From Hyphomicrobiaceae bacterium (GTDB taxonomy: Bacteria > Pseudomonadota > Alphaproteobacteria > Rhizobiales > Ancalomicrobiaceae): a stretch of 64,000 bases of DNA. The DNA is taken from NCBI GenBank assembly GCA_016793065.1, contig JAEULV010000034.1, positions 22,574 to 86,573 of the forward strand, given 5' to 3'. The translations under genes were made by a program, and so were the position numbers. Positions 1-9,539 of this stretch are shown here, piece by piece; positions within the stretch are counted from its first letter, which is position 1; the number at the start of each line of letters is the position of its first letter. A model generated the notes under the pieces. That model did no database searches. It was given only the letters and a program-made list of their open reading frames with translations, and was not told where the DNA came from.

Positions 1-1
1 G

Positions 2-178
2 ACGGCGCTGCCGGTGATCCAGGACTATACCGGGCTGAAGCGCTACAGCGACAATGACGGCCTGCCGCGTCTGCCGGATATCCATGTCCGGCTGAAGCGG
101 CACGAGGCGTGGAAGTCGCGTTCGGCCAATGCGTTGTGCGGGCTGGTCGAGCAGGTGTGGAAGTCGTTCCGCCATTGA
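2..178 (+). CDS. LysR-family transcriptional regulator, C-terminal fragment (gene starts left of window)
   Basis: An open frame runs from the left edge to a TGA at 176-178 and encodes 58 residues. The segment LPRLPDIHVRLKRHEAW followed by a helix ending in VEQVWKSF resembles the last strand and helix of the LysR substrate-binding domain, where a 'LPxLPDIEIxL' strand precedes the C-terminal helix. The DNA-binding half lies outside the window, so ligand and targets cannot be inferred. The next gene, metC, is convergent. The assignment rests on a short stretch and is moderate. Confidence 0.5.
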   Translation, partial: TALPVIQDYTGLKRYSDNDGLPRLPDIHVRLKRHEAWKSRSANALCGLVEQVWKSFRH

Positions 179-280
179 GCCGCCGCGATCGGGTCGGCGA
201 ATTGGCCCCCGCCATGGCGCCCCGGCCATCGGTGTGCGGGACGATGGCGGGGCGTTTGGCTCAGATGGTCGCGGCCGGCG

Positions 281-1468
281 TCAGCCGGCGGCGTTGAGGC
301 GGGCCAGCCCCTTGTCGAGGTCGGCGATCAGGTCGGCCGGGTCCTCGAGGCCGATCTGCAGGCGGACGAGCGGTCCCTCGGCGGCCCAGGTGGTGGCGGT
401 GCGGATGCCGGTCAATTCGCACGGGATCGCCAGGCTCTCGTAGCCGCCCCAGGAATAGCCGAGGCCGAACAGCTGCAGCCCGTCGAGCATCGCCGCCACC
501 GCCTCGTCGGACGACGGCTTGAGGATGATGCCGAACAGGCCGGCGGAACCGTTGAAGTCGCGCTTCCAGATGGCGTGGCCGGGGTCTTGCGGCAGGCCGG
601 GGTGCAGAACCTGCGCCACTTCCGGGCGGGTCTGCAGCCAACGGGCGATTTCGAGCGCGCTTTGCTCCTGATGGCGCATGCGCACCGACAGGGTGCGCAG
701 CCCGCGCAGCGCCAGCCACATGTCGTCGGGGCCGGTGAACATGCCCATGGCGCCGTGGGTGTGCTTCAGCCGCTTCCAAGTCGCCTCATTGGCCGAAACG
801 GTGCCGAGCATGGCGTCGGAATGGCCGACGATATACTTGGTCGCCGCCATCAGCGTCACGTCGACGCCGAAATCCAGCGCCCGGAACATCAGCGGCGTCG
901 CCCAGGTGTTGTCGATGATGGTGACGGCGCCGATCGCCCGGGCATGGGCGACGATGGCCGGGGTGTCCTGGATCTCGAAGGTGAGCGAGCCGGGCGATTC
1001 CAGATAGATCACCTTGGTGTTCGCCCTGGTCAGCGCGGCGATGCCGGCGCCGATGGTCGGGTCGTAGTAGCTGACCTCGACGCCGAGGCGCGGAATGAGC
1101 GAATCGCACAGTTCCCGCACCGGCCGGTAGGCGCAGTCGGGAATCAGCACATGATCGCCGGCGCCGAGGAACGACAGCAGCGCTACCGAGATCGCCGCCA
1201 GGCCCGACGGGGTCAGCACGGTGCCGGCGCAGGCGGGGCCCTCGAGTTCGGTCAGGGCGTCGGCGAGAGCGTTCGAGGTGGGAGTGCCGCGACGGCCATA
1301 GACATATTTTGACGCAGGATCGTGCATGGCGTGCACATCCTCGAACAGAACGGTCGAGGCGCGCACCACCGGCGGATTGACGAACGGCATGTCGGGCGAC
1401 CACGGACGGCCCATGTGGGCGAGGCGGGTGGCGACGGAATGGGCGTTGCTGGTCTCTGACTTCGACAT
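281..1468 (-). CDS. metC: cystathionine beta-lyase (PLP-dependent Cys/Met metabolism family)
   Basis: A 395-residue fold-type I PLP enzyme predicted to cleave cystathionine to homocysteine, pyruvate and ammonia in the cytoplasm. The Schiff-base lysine is K211 in MAATKYIVGHSDAM, and the cofactor-binding aspartate is in TIIDNTWATP, about 25 residues before it. Residues YVYGRRGTPT near position 55 match the substrate/PLP phosphate loop. I chose the ATG at 1468 (MSKSETSN), which has a GAGAG-type ribosome site, over a longer in-frame start at 1510 that adds a non-conserved tail. It is divergent from aapJ, the arrangement known from rhizobial metC-aap loci. Cystathionine gamma-synthase or another lyase of the same family cannot be fully excluded. 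Confidence 0.85.
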   Translation of the reverse strand: MSKSETSNAHSVATRLAHMGRPWSPDMPFVNPPVVRASTVLFEDVHAMHDPASKYVYGRRGTPTSNALADALTELEGPACAGTVLTPSGLAAISVALLSFLGAGDHVLIPDCAYRPVRELCDSLIPRLGVEVSYYDPTIGAGIAALTRANTKVIYLESPGSLTFEIQDTPAIVAHARAIGAVTIIDNTWATPLMFRALDFGVDVTLMAATKYIVGHSDAMLGTVSANEATWKRLKHTHGAMGMFTGPDDMWLALRGLRTLSVRMRHQEQSALEIARWLQTRPEVAQVLHPGLPQDPGHAIWKRDFNGSAGLFGIILKPSSDEAVAAMLDGLQLFGLGYSWGGYESLAIPCELTGIRTATTWAAEGPLVRLQIGLEDPADLIADLDKGLARLNAAG

Positions 1469-1775
1469 TTCGGGGGGCTCTCGCTGGCATCTGGCGGTTC
1501 GGTCCGCCACGAACTTCGACGAAAGCCTTAGCGTATCGGCATCGAAACGTCATCTGCCCCTTGACCGCGACGGTAGATCGCCGTTTGATGGCAGAGACGG
1601 GGGGCGGATAGCCCTCTTTCGCCAGAACAATATCAGGCGCCACGACGGCTTAACCCCGCGATGGCGTTGTCCGGCAGAGAGAGGAATTGGACATGCGCCG
1701 ACACGCGAGCGCGTGCGCTATGCCGTTCCCGAGTCATGGGTATTTCCCCACGATGCAAGGGAAAAGGCAGCCACT
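1469..1775. promoter_or_regulatory. divergent metC/aapJ intergenic region
   Basis: These 307 bases separate divergent metC and aapJ and must hold both promoters. A purine-rich GGGAAAAGGCAG lies just before the aapJ start and supplies its ribosome-binding site. I see no convincing sigma70 hexamer pair and no riboswitch that I can name. Confidence 0.4.
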
Positions 1776-2798
1776 ATGATCAAGAAGTTCTCCACCGCGC
1801 TCCTCGGCGCCGTCGCCGCCGTCGGGCTGGCCTCGGCCGCTTCCGCCGGCACGCTTGACGATGTCAAGGCCAAGGGTTTCGTGCAGTGCGGCTCCAACAC
1901 CGGCCTCGCCGGCTTCGCTATTCCGGATGCCTCGGGCAACTGGACCGGTCTCGACGTCGATTTCTGCCGCGCTGTCGCGGCGGCGATCTTCAACGACGCC
2001 ACCAAGGTCAAGTTCACGCCGCTCTCGGCCAAGGACCGTTTCACCGCGCTGCAGTCCGGCGAGATCGACCTTCTGTCGCGCAACACCACCTGGACGATGT
2101 CGCGCGATACCTCGCTCGGCCTGAAGTTCGCCGGCGTCAACTACTATGACGGCCAGGGCTTCATGATCCGCAAGTCGCTCGGCGTGACGTCGGCGCTGCA
2201 ACTGGCCGGCGCCTCGGTCTGCACCCAGACCGGCACCACCACCGAACTGAACGTCGCCGACTTCTTCCGCGCCAACAACCTCAAGTACGAGGTCGTGACC
2301 TTCGAAAAGTCCGACGAAGTGGTGAAAGCCTATGACGCCGGGCGTTGCGACGTGTTCACCACCGATGCCTCGGGCCTCTATGCCGAGCGCCTGAAGCTCA
2401 CCAACCCGGACGACCACGTCGTTCTCCCGGAGATCATCTCGAAGGAGCCGCTGGGCCCGCTGGTTCGCCAGGGTGACGATTCCTGGTTCAACGTGGTGAA
2501 GTGGGTGCATTACGCCATGATCAACGCCGAGGAACTCGGCCTGACCAAGGCGAATGTCGACGAGAAGATGAAGTCGACCACCAACCCGGAAATCAAGCGC
2601 TTCGTCGGCGCCGAGGGCAAGTTTGGCGAAGGCATCGGCCTCAGCAACGCCTGGGCCTACCAGATCGTCAAGCTGGTCGGCAATTACGGCGAGTCGTTCG
2701 AAGCCAATGTCGGCGTCAACACCCGCCTGAAAATCGCCCGCGGCCAGAACGCGCTGTGGACCAAGGGCGGCCTGCAGTACGCCCCGCCGATCCGTTGA
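1776..2798 (+). CDS. aapJ: general L-amino acid ABC transporter, periplasmic binding protein
   Basis: A 340-residue solute-binding protein (SBP_bac_3 fold) that captures L-amino acids in the periplasm for the AapQMP membrane complex. The start at 1776 gives a clear Sec signal peptide, MIKKFSTALLGAVAA followed by a cleavage site after ASA-G. The mature N-terminus TLDDVKAKG and the GNWTGLDVDFCRAVAAA segment, as well as the C-terminal half with NAEELGLTKANVDE, are typical of AapJ/BztA. An upstream in-frame extension was rejected because it would bury the signal peptide. It is the first gene of aapJQMP; a GC-rich inverted repeat after its stop may let it be expressed above the permeases. Confidence 0.95.
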   Translation: MIKKFSTALLGAVAAVGLASAASAGTLDDVKAKGFVQCGSNTGLAGFAIPDASGNWTGLDVDFCRAVAAAIFNDATKVKFTPLSAKDRFTALQSGEIDLLSRNTTWTMSRDTSLGLKFAGVNYYDGQGFMIRKSLGVTSALQLAGASVCTQTGTTTELNVADFFRANNLKYEVVTFEKSDEVVKAYDAGRCDVFTTDASGLYAERLKLTNPDDHVVLPEIISKEPLGPLVRQGDDSWFNVVKWVHYAMINAEELGLTKANVDEKMKSTTNPEIKRFVGAEGKFGEGIGLSNAWAYQIVKLVGNYGESFEANVGVNTRLKIARGQNALWTKGGLQYAPPIR

Positions 2799-2814
2799 TC
2801 GGTCGCTGATCCAG

Positions 2815-2850
2815 TCCTCCCGGGCGGCCGGCCGAGGTCGTCCGGGGGGC
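2815..2850 (+). terminator. GC-rich hairpin between aapJ and aapQ (attenuator-like)
   Basis: An imperfect inverted repeat (CTCCCGGGCGGCC against GGTCGTCCGGGGGG, with G-U pairs) starts 17 bases after the aapJ stop and lacks a long T tract. Hairpins here commonly stabilise the binding-protein mRNA or partly terminate before the permease genes. Confidence 0.4.
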
Positions 2851-3076
2851 TATCTTCAAAGCAATGACAAGGCCGCGTCGCCAGAGGATGGATGAACCAT
2901 CCCGGCCAAAAGCGCGGCCGGCAGAGATTACCGAGACCGGACGTCGGCCCCGCACGCTTTTGGGGGAGTGTGCTGGCGCAATGGCGTCCTGGGGACAGCC
3001 GCGCTCGCGCTCTTTTCAGCCCCCGGTCCCGGAGGGCGGGCCGATGCGGCTTGGTCGAGGCCGGAGGGGCGGACTA

Positions 3077-4279
3077 ATGGCGTCAGACGCAAGCGGATCG
3101 CGACGATCCGACGATTTAGCGCCGAAAGCGGCGTTCTACAACGACCCGAAGATACGCGGGTACTTCTATCAAGCGGTCGTCGTGCTGCTGCTCGCTTGGG
3201 GCATCTGGTCGATCGTCTCCAACACGATCGAGAACCTGCAGACCCGCAATATCGCTCAGGGGTTTGGATTCCTTGATGTTACCGCCGGGTTCGACCTGTC
3301 GGTGGCGTTGATCGACTATCCCAAGAACGCCACCTATGGCCGCGCGATCCTGGTCGGCATCGTCAATACGCTGGTCGTCGCCGTCATCGGCATCTTCTTC
3401 GCCACGCTGCTCGGCTTCATCATCGGTGTCGCCCGGTTGTCGAAGAATTTCGTGATCCAGCGGCTGGCGACCGGCTATGTCGAGACGATCCGCAACCTGC
3501 CGTTGCTGCTGCAGCTGTTCTTCTGGTATTTCGGCGTCCTGTCGTTCCTGCCGAACCCGCGCGACTCGCTGAAGCCGATGGGCGAGGCGATCTTCATCAA
3601 CAACCGCGGCTTCTTTGTGCCGGAGATCGTGCTGGCGCCGGGCATTGCCCAGGGGATGCTGATCGCGGCGGCGATCGCCGTCGCGGCGGCCGTGCTGGTG
3701 CGCAACTGGGCGAAGCGGCGCCAGGACCTGACCGGTAAGCCGTTTCCGGTCGGCCTGACGGCCGCCGGGCTGGTCCTCGGGCTGCCGCTTCTGGTGTTCG
3801 TCGTCAGCGGGGCGGCGATCCAGCTCGTGTATCCGGTCAAGGGGGCGTTCAACGTCACCGGGGCGCGGGTGGTGCCGGAATTCATCGCGCTGCTGCTGGC
3901 GTTGACCAGCTACACCGCCGCCTTCATCGCCGAGATCGTGCGCGCCGGCATCATGGCGGTGTCGCACGGTCAGACCGAGGCGGCTCGATCGCTGGGGTTG
4001 TCGCCGTCGCATACGTTGCGGCTGGTGGTGATCCCGCAGGCGATGCGGGTGATCATTCCGCCGCTGACGTCGCAATATCTCAACCTCACCAAGAACTCGT
4101 CGCTGGCGGTCGCGGTCGGCTATCCCGACCTCGTCTATATCGGCGGAACGGTGCTGAACCAGACCGGTCAATCGGTCGAGGTGGTGGCGATCTGGATGTT
4201 GATCTATCTCACCATTTCGGTCGCGACCTCGGCTTTCATGAACTGGTACAATCGCCGCGTGGCGATCGTCGAGCGGTGA
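3077..4279 (+). CDS. aapQ: general L-amino acid ABC transporter, permease
   Basis: A 400-residue inner-membrane permease subunit of the HisMQ type. The start ATG at 3077 (MASDASGSRRSDD) follows a strong GGAGG at 3063-3067; longer in-frame starts from 2864 add a basic non-membrane tail and were rejected. Hydrophobic segments include residues about 30-50 and several between 100 and 380. The cytoplasmic EAA loop appears as QTEAARSLGLSPSHTLRLV, which docks on the ATPase AapP. The large loop between the first segments is characteristic of AapQ/BztB and distinguishes it from short polar amino acid permeases. It is 10 bases from aapM. Confidence 0.93.
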   Translation: MASDASGSRRSDDLAPKAAFYNDPKIRGYFYQAVVVLLLAWGIWSIVSNTIENLQTRNIAQGFGFLDVTAGFDLSVALIDYPKNATYGRAILVGIVNTLVVAVIGIFFATLLGFIIGVARLSKNFVIQRLATGYVETIRNLPLLLQLFFWYFGVLSFLPNPRDSLKPMGEAIFINNRGFFVPEIVLAPGIAQGMLIAAAIAVAAAVLVRNWAKRRQDLTGKPFPVGLTAAGLVLGLPLLVFVVSGAAIQLVYPVKGAFNVTGARVVPEFIALLLALTSYTAAFIAEIVRAGIMAVSHGQTEAARSLGLSPSHTLRLVVIPQAMRVIIPPLTSQYLNLTKNSSLAVAVGYPDLVYIGGTVLNQTGQSVEVVAIWMLIYLTISVATSAFMNWYNRRVAIVER

Positions 4280-4289
4280 GGGCAGAGCC

Positions 4290-5435
4290 ATGAGCGACAC
4301 ATCCGTCGACCCGAACCGCGCCTTCGTCCGCGCCGAGATGCTCACCGCCCGACCGGCGCCGGGACTGACCGTCGGCCCGATCGCCTGGATGCGCGAGAAC
4401 CTTGCGTCCAGTCCCGGCAATTTCCTGCTGACGCTGGTCGGTATCCTGATTCTCTACAAGCTGATCCCGCCGGTGATCGAGTTCGCCTTCATCAAGGCGA
4501 CCTGGACCGGCACCAACGGCGCCGATTGCCGCATCGCCGGATTCGGCGCGTGCTGGCCCTATGTCGTCGATTATCTCGACGAGTTCGCCTATGGCCGCTA
4601 CCCGTTCGCCGAGCGCTGGCGGGTCAACACCGTCTTCGTGCTGTTCTTCGCGCTGATGGTGCCGTTGATGATCCCGAAGCTGCCGCACAAGGGCTGGAAT
4701 GCCCTGGCGTTCTTCGGAATCTTCCCGGTGGTGGCGTTCTTCCTGCTGGTCGGGTCGCCGACGCTCGGCCTGCCGATTGTCGAAACCCGCAACTGGGGCG
4801 GACTACTGGTGACGCTGGTGGTGGCGGTGACGGGCATCGTCGCGTCGCTGCCGATGGGCATCCTGCTGGCGCTCGGGCGGCGCTCGAAGATGCCGATCAT
4901 CCGGCTTTTGTCGGTCGTCTACATCGAGGTGTGGCGCGGCGTGCCGCTGATCACCGTGCTGTTCATGGCCAACACCATGCTGCCGCTGTTCGTGCATGAG
5001 GGCCAGTCGATCGACAATCTGCTCAGGGCGTTGATCGGCGTGGCGTTCTTCTCGGCAGCCTACATGGCCGAGGTGGTGCGCGGCGGGTTGCAGGCGATCC
5101 CCAAGGGCCAGTACGAGGGCGCCATGGCGCTCGGTCTCAGCTACTGGAAGATGATGCTGCTGATTATCCTGCCGCAGGCGCTGAAACTGGTCATTCCGGG
5201 CATTGTCAACACCTTCATCGGCCTGTTCAAGGACACGACGCTGGTGGCGATCGTCGGTCTGTTCGACCTTCTGGGCATGATCCAGGCGACCCGCGCCAAC
5301 CCGGTCTGGGCGGCGCCGACGACGATGCTGACCGGCTATCTGGTGGCAGCGATCGTCTACTTCACCTTCTGCTACGGCATGAGCCGATACTCGCAATATA
5401 TGGAACGTCGCCTCGCGACCGGCCATAAGCGCTGA
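4290..5435 (+). CDS. aapM: general L-amino acid ABC transporter, permease
   Basis: A 381-residue permease that pairs with AapQ to form the amino acid channel. Multiple hydrophobic spans are visible, beginning with FLLTLVGILILYKLIP. The EAA motif is YEGAMALGLSYWKMMLLI near residue 275. A periplasmic loop carrying TWTGTNGADCRIAGFGACW is typical of AapM/BztC. It starts 10 bases after aapQ and ends 17 bases before aapP, so the genes are co-transcribed. Confidence 0.93.
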   Translation: MSDTSVDPNRAFVRAEMLTARPAPGLTVGPIAWMRENLASSPGNFLLTLVGILILYKLIPPVIEFAFIKATWTGTNGADCRIAGFGACWPYVVDYLDEFAYGRYPFAERWRVNTVFVLFFALMVPLMIPKLPHKGWNALAFFGIFPVVAFFLLVGSPTLGLPIVETRNWGGLLVTLVVAVTGIVASLPMGILLALGRRSKMPIIRLLSVVYIEVWRGVPLITVLFMANTMLPLFVHEGQSIDNLLRALIGVAFFSAAYMAEVVRGGLQAIPKGQYEGAMALGLSYWKMMLLIILPQALKLVIPGIVNTFIGLFKDTTLVAIVGLFDLLGMIQATRANPVWAAPTTMLTGYLVAAIVYFTFCYGMSRYSQYMERRLATGHKR

Positions 5436-5452
5436 CATGATCGAGGAAACCG

Positions 5453-6241
5453 ATGTCAATGACCGAAGACACCGTGACTGCCGCCAAGCCCGCGACGATC
5501 TCCGCCAACGAGGTCGCCGTGCAGATGACCGGCGTCAACAAGTGGTACGGCGACTTTCATGTGCTGAAGGATATCAATCTGAAGGTGATGAAGGGCGAGC
5601 GCATCGTCATCTGCGGCCCGTCCGGCTCCGGCAAGTCGACGATGATCCGCTGCATCAACCGGCTGGAGGAACACCAGCAGGGGTCGATCGTGGTCGACAA
5701 TGTCGAGCTGACCAACGACCTGAAGCGGATCGACGAGATCCGCCGCGATGTCGGCATGGTGTTCCAGCACTTCAACCTGTTCCCGCATCTGACGGTGCTG
5801 GAAAACTGCACCCTGGCGCCGATCTGGGTGAAGAAGATGCCGAAGAAGGAGGCCGAGGAGGTGGCGATGCACTTCCTCAAGCGGGTGCGCATTCCCGAGC
5901 AGGCGGCGAAGTATCCCGGTCAGCTTTCGGGCGGACAGCAGCAGCGCGTGGCGATCGCGCGGTCGCTGTGCATGAGCCCTAAGATCATGCTGTTCGACGA
6001 GCCGACCTCGGCGCTTGATCCGGAAATGGTGAAGGAGGTGCTCGACACCATGGTGTCGCTCGCCAACGAGGGCATGACCATGCTGTGCGTTACCCACGAA
6101 ATGGGCTTTGCCCGTCAGGTGGCGAACCGGGTGATCTTCATGGACGCGGGGCAGATCATCGAGCAGAACGAGCCGCTGGCGTTCTTCTCCAACCCACAGC
6201 ACGAACGCACCAAGCTGTTCCTCAGCCAGATCCTGCATTGA
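5453..6241 (+). CDS. aapP: general L-amino acid ABC transporter, ATP-binding protein
   Basis: A 262-residue cytoplasmic ATPase powering AapJQM. Visible in order: Walker [11 protein letters not shown]-loop [10 protein letters not shown], signature LSGGQQQR, Walker [14 protein letters not shown], and the H-loop histidine in [10 protein letters not shown]. All catalytic residues are intact. The start at 5453 (MSMTEDTV) lies 17 bases after aapM. It is the last gene of the operon. Confidence 0.95.
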   Translation: MSMTEDTVTAAKPATISANEVAVQMTGVNKWYGDFHVLKDINLKVMKGERIVICGPSGSGKSTMIRCINRLEEHQQGSIVVDNVELTNDLKRIDEIRRDVGMVFQHFNLFPHLTVLENCTLAPIWVKKMPKKEAEEVAMHFLKRVRIPEQAAKYPGQLSGGQQQRVAIARSLCMSPKIMLFDEPTSALDPEMVKEVLDTMVSLANEGMTMLCVTHEMGFARQVANRVIFMDAGQIIEQNEPLAFFSNPQHERTKLFLSQILH

Positions 6242-6487
6242 TGCCGATCACGCCGGGCGGGTTTCGGTCCAAGGGGATCGAGGTCGCGCCGGCGGTCCGG
6301 CGTGATTCCGGGACGGCGGTCACCGCCGAACTTGCGGCCGGCGCGGTTGCGGCGGACGCAGCGGGAGACCATCGGGAATTTGACGCGAGCGACGGTGTTG
6401 ACGACGCGAACGTCGCATGGTTCCAGATCGGGATATAGATTTCGCGTGTCCCTCGAGGCCGGAGCTTCGGCGCTTCGGCCTCAAGCG

Positions 6488-7597
6488 TTACTGGCTGTTC
6501 TGATTGCTCAGGCCAAGCATGCGCACCGGCAATGTCAGCACGCCGCCGACGGCGTGAACGAGGTTCGGGCTATCCTCGGTGCGATCGGCGACCATCTGGC
6601 CGATGCTGGCGATGGTGTTGGGATCGCCGAAGGCCTTGCCGTGCTTCTCGAATGCGCCGCTTTCGACGGCGCTGAGATCGTGGGCCTCGATCCCCAACTT
6701 CTTGAATTCACTCAGGTCGCCGGTGTTGCCGACACGGGCCTTGCCGCCGAACAGGAACTGCGACAGCGCCAGCGCCCGGTCGTCGGTGGAGGCGTAGATC
6801 ACCAGCTTCGACTTCAGCGGGCCGATGCGGCCGGTCTGGGTCTTGAACACGTCCATGTCGATGTCGGGTGCGGCCATGACCACGGTGCCGATCTTGGGGC
6901 GGACGACCTTTTCGTCCTGGATCGACATCTGCCGCAGGGTTTCCATGGTCAGCCAGTTGCCCATGGAGTGGGCGAAGATGTCGAGGCCGGAGATCGCCTT
7001 GTCCTCGGCGACGGTGGTCATGGTGAACTGCTGGGCGTCGCGGCTGTAGGCGACCGAGTCGCGATCGTAGCCATAGTCGCGGATGATGCCTCGCGAGGGC
7101 CAACTGAAAAGAACCGGCACGCCCTTGAAGTCCATGTCGGCGGCGATCTGGGCGAAGCGGAACACGGCGGCATCGAATTTGGTATTGTAGCCGTGGGTGA
7201 ACACCAGCGCCCGGCGCGGCAAGCCGCCATAGCGGCTCGGGTCATGCAGCGCCGCCTTGAACTGTTCGAGGGTGATCGGGCGCGAAGCGACCAGGGCGAA
7301 ATGAATGCGCGGGTCCGGCTCGCCCTCGGCGATCTCGAGCTTGCCCTTCTCGCGGTCGAGCGGGATGTTGATTTCCAGCTCGGCGAAGGTCAGCGCATCG
7401 CCGCGCTCGCCGTTGTAGATGGCGCCCGGCTCCTCCGGCGTTGCCGGCGCGCGGGTGGTCGCGGCGAGGATGGTGATGGTCTTCATCAACCCGGCGGGAT
7501 GCTTCATCGGCCTGAGCAGCCCGCCCTGCGGACCGCTGGCACAGCCGCCGAGGGGAATGCCGATCAGAAGGCAGGCGGCGATAAGGGCAATTCGCAT
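6488..7597 (-). CDS. alpha/beta hydrolase lipoprotein (DUF900 type)
   Basis: A 369-residue predicted lipoprotein esterase/lipase-like protein. The N-terminus MRIALIAACLLIGIPLGGC is a lipoprotein signal with an LGGC lipobox, so it is probably anchored to a membrane by Cys19. The alpha/beta hydrolase core shows the oxyanion strand VFTHGYNTKF, the nucleophile elbow AHSMGNW and a later VVMAAPDIDMD segment, matching the DUF900/COG4782 family. Substrate is unknown. It stands alone, with 246 bases to aapP on the other strand. Confidence 0.8.
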   Translation of the reverse strand: MRIALIAACLLIGIPLGGCASGPQGGLLRPMKHPAGLMKTITILAATTRAPATPEEPGAIYNGERGDALTFAELEINIPLDREKGKLEIAEGEPDPRIHFALVASRPITLEQFKAALHDPSRYGGLPRRALVFTHGYNTKFDAAVFRFAQIAADMDFKGVPVLFSWPSRGIIRDYGYDRDSVAYSRDAQQFTMTTVAEDKAISGLDIFAHSMGNWLTMETLRQMSIQDEKVVRPKIGTVVMAAPDIDMDVFKTQTGRIGPLKSKLVIYASTDDRALALSQFLFGGKARVGNTGDLSEFKKLGIEAHDLSAVESGAFEKHGKAFGDPNTIASIGQMVADRTEDSPNLVHAVGGVLTLPVRMLGLSNQNSQ

Positions 7598-8047
7598 TGG
7601 TCGACAATCCCGAATTGAGCAATGGGCGGTATCGCAGGCGCAGTCCTGCGTTTACATCTTGTTTACCTGAAGGCAGGCGCGACGAATAGCCCCTCGCCAG
7701 CGTTGACACGGAACTTGGTTGATGGCGCCCAAAGCCGGCCGCGGAAAATTTTGGAAAAAGATCGAGCCGGCTTGAACCCGGAGGACTGCCGCCGCGACCA
7801 ATGGTCAAGAACGCCGAGACGCGGCGTTCGATCCGGGTTTCCAGCAACGCATTCGTTGAGGGAGTTTCAGAACGCCGGTGCGCTTCCGTTCCGCGCCGGA
7901 ATTCCTCGATCGATTTGATAAGTCGCGACCGACGCCCCGGCCGGTGCCCCCCGGTCCCGCCCCCGGTCGCAAGACATGAAAACGGCGCTTCGGTCCATTC
8001 AGACCGAGGCGCCGTTTGCGTTCGGGCTGCGGGCCGGCGGGTTTCGA
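7598..8047. other. 450-base intergenic region upstream of the hydrolase
   Basis: This gap holds the promoter side of the hydrolase gene (reading leftwards) and, near its right end, the terminator of the ubiH-like gene at 7979-8016. I see no supported gene in it. A TTGACA at 7703-7708 on the plus strand has no gene to drive. Confidence 0.4.
7979..8016 (-). terminator. terminator of the UbiH-type monooxygenase gene
   Basis: A hairpin with arms AACGGCGCTTCGGTC and GACCGAGGCGCCGTT (one mismatch in 15 pairs) sits 31 bases beyond the stop of the minus-strand gene. On the minus strand it runs into TTTT. Confidence 0.75.
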
Positions 8048-9310
8048 TCAGCGCGGAACCGTGCCGCGCATCAGCCTTGGCGTGGCGAAAGTCGGCACCA
8101 TGCCCTCGCGCATCATCAGCCGGCGCAGCGGCGGAATCGATTTCGCCGCCCACAGCCCGAAGCCGCGCGCCACCTGGGCCGGCAGATGCTCGGACAGCAG
8201 GGCGCGATTGACGGTGTCGACGGTGGCGGTGCGGCTGTTGATGTCGATGGCGCGGGCGCGGTCATAGGCGGCAAGCATGGCGCCGCCGCCGGGGTCCTCG
8301 CCGGCCTTGCCTGCCTTATCGAGCAGGTCGCCGAGGGTGGCGCCGTCGCGCAGGCCGAGGTTGAGGCCCTGGGCGCCGATCGGCGGAAAGACGTGCGCGG
8401 CCTCGCCGACCAGCGCGACGCGGTTGCGGCCGAAGGTCCTGGCGGTCATCGCCGACAGTGGATAGACCTGCCGGCGGCCCTCGATGGTGAAGCGGCCGAG
8501 CAGGGAATGGGCGCGGGTCTCGAGCTCGCGGGCAAGGGCGGCATCGTCGAGGCCGTTGAGGCGCTCGATGGTGGCCGGCGCCTCGACCAGCACGATCGAG
8601 ATGCGGTTGCCGGGCAGCGGCACCAGCACGAACGGGCCGTTGCGGCCGTGGAACTCGGTAGAAATGTCGTCGTGGGGGGCGGCGCAGGCGAGGTTCATCA
8701 CCATGGCGGCCTGGGGATAGGTCCACTGGCGCACGTCGATGCCGGCGGCGTCGCGGCATTTCGACTTGCGGCCGTCGGCGCCGACGATCAGGCGGGCAGT
8801 CAGCACCCGGCCGTCGTCGAGGGTCAGGGTGGTGGCCGCTTCGCCGGTCGAGGCCTGGTCGAGCTTGGCGTCGATCAGCGTCAGGCCGGCGGTGGCGCGG
8901 GCGGCGTCGAGCAGGATGGTGTTGAGGTCGATATTGGCGATGTTGTAGCCGAAGGTCGGCAGGCCGATCTCGGACGACTCGAACGCCACTTCCGGGGCGC
9001 GGATCAGCCGGCCGGTGTCGTCGACGAGCCGCATCACCCGCAGCATCTGACCCTTGGCGGCGACGGCTTCGGCGAGGCCCATGCGTTCCAGCATGGTCAT
9101 CGAGCCGGCGAGCAAGGCGGTGGTGCGGGCATCGTCCCATTGGCCGAGGGGGGCGACGAGGGCGGTGGAGAAACCGGCGCGGGCGGCGAGGATCGCGGAT
9201 GCGAGGCCGCTCGGCCCGCCGCCGACGACGGCCACATCGAACCGGGCGGCGACCTGCGGCCGCGGCGACGGCGCGGCGGCGGATTGACCCTGGGCTTCGA
9301 TGGACGACAT
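8048..9310 (-). CDS. UbiH/UbiF/VisC-type FAD-dependent monooxygenase
   Basis: A 420-residue class A flavoprotein hydroxylase related to the ubiquinone-biosynthesis enzymes, which hydroxylate the ring using NADPH and O2. The FAD dinucleotide fold is VVGGGPSGLASA near residue 30, the DARTTAL motif follows the first domain, and the second FAD motif GEAAHVFPPIGAQGLNLGL is near residue 315. The cofactor motifs are intact. Which ring position is modified cannot be told from sequence; alphaproteobacteria can use a single broad enzyme (UbiL). The start ATG at 9310 is the only one before the Rossmann motif that gives a usual length. Confidence 0.85.
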   Translation of the reverse strand: MSSIEAQGQSAAAPSPRPQVAARFDVAVVGGGPSGLASAILAARAGFSTALVAPLGQWDDARTTALLAGSMTMLERMGLAEAVAAKGQMLRVMRLVDDTGRLIRAPEVAFESSEIGLPTFGYNIANIDLNTILLDAARATAGLTLIDAKLDQASTGEAATTLTLDDGRVLTARLIVGADGRKSKCRDAAGIDVRQWTYPQAAMVMNLACAAPHDDISTEFHGRNGPFVLVPLPGNRISIVLVEAPATIERLNGLDDAALARELETRAHSLLGRFTIEGRRQVYPLSAMTARTFGRNRVALVGEAAHVFPPIGAQGLNLGLRDGATLGDLLDKAGKAGEDPGGGAMLAAYDRARAIDINSRTATVDTVNRALLSEHLPAQVARGFGLWAAKSIPPLRRLMMREGMVPTFATPRLMRGTVPR

Positions 9311-9539
9311 GGGCGGGCTCTCCTCTGGGCGGCAGGCGGGTGCTGCGGCGGCGATCCGGCGCGAGGGACGAGCCGGCCGCGCATTGCCGAAGCCGCCGCT
9401 GTCGCGCCCGGTGTTGCGCGGATGATGGCAGGTTTAGCGCGCCGATGCGGCGCGGGCCAGTCGCAAACCCGCTTATTTCAGGTGGGATGAGGGCGCCGCG
9501 ACCTTGCGGCGCGGCGCGGGCAGGGCGTCGGCCGCGGCG

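Noticed and set aside
7703..7708. TTGACA as a -35 element
   Set aside because: It is on the plus strand with no plus-strand gene downstream and no -10 partner.
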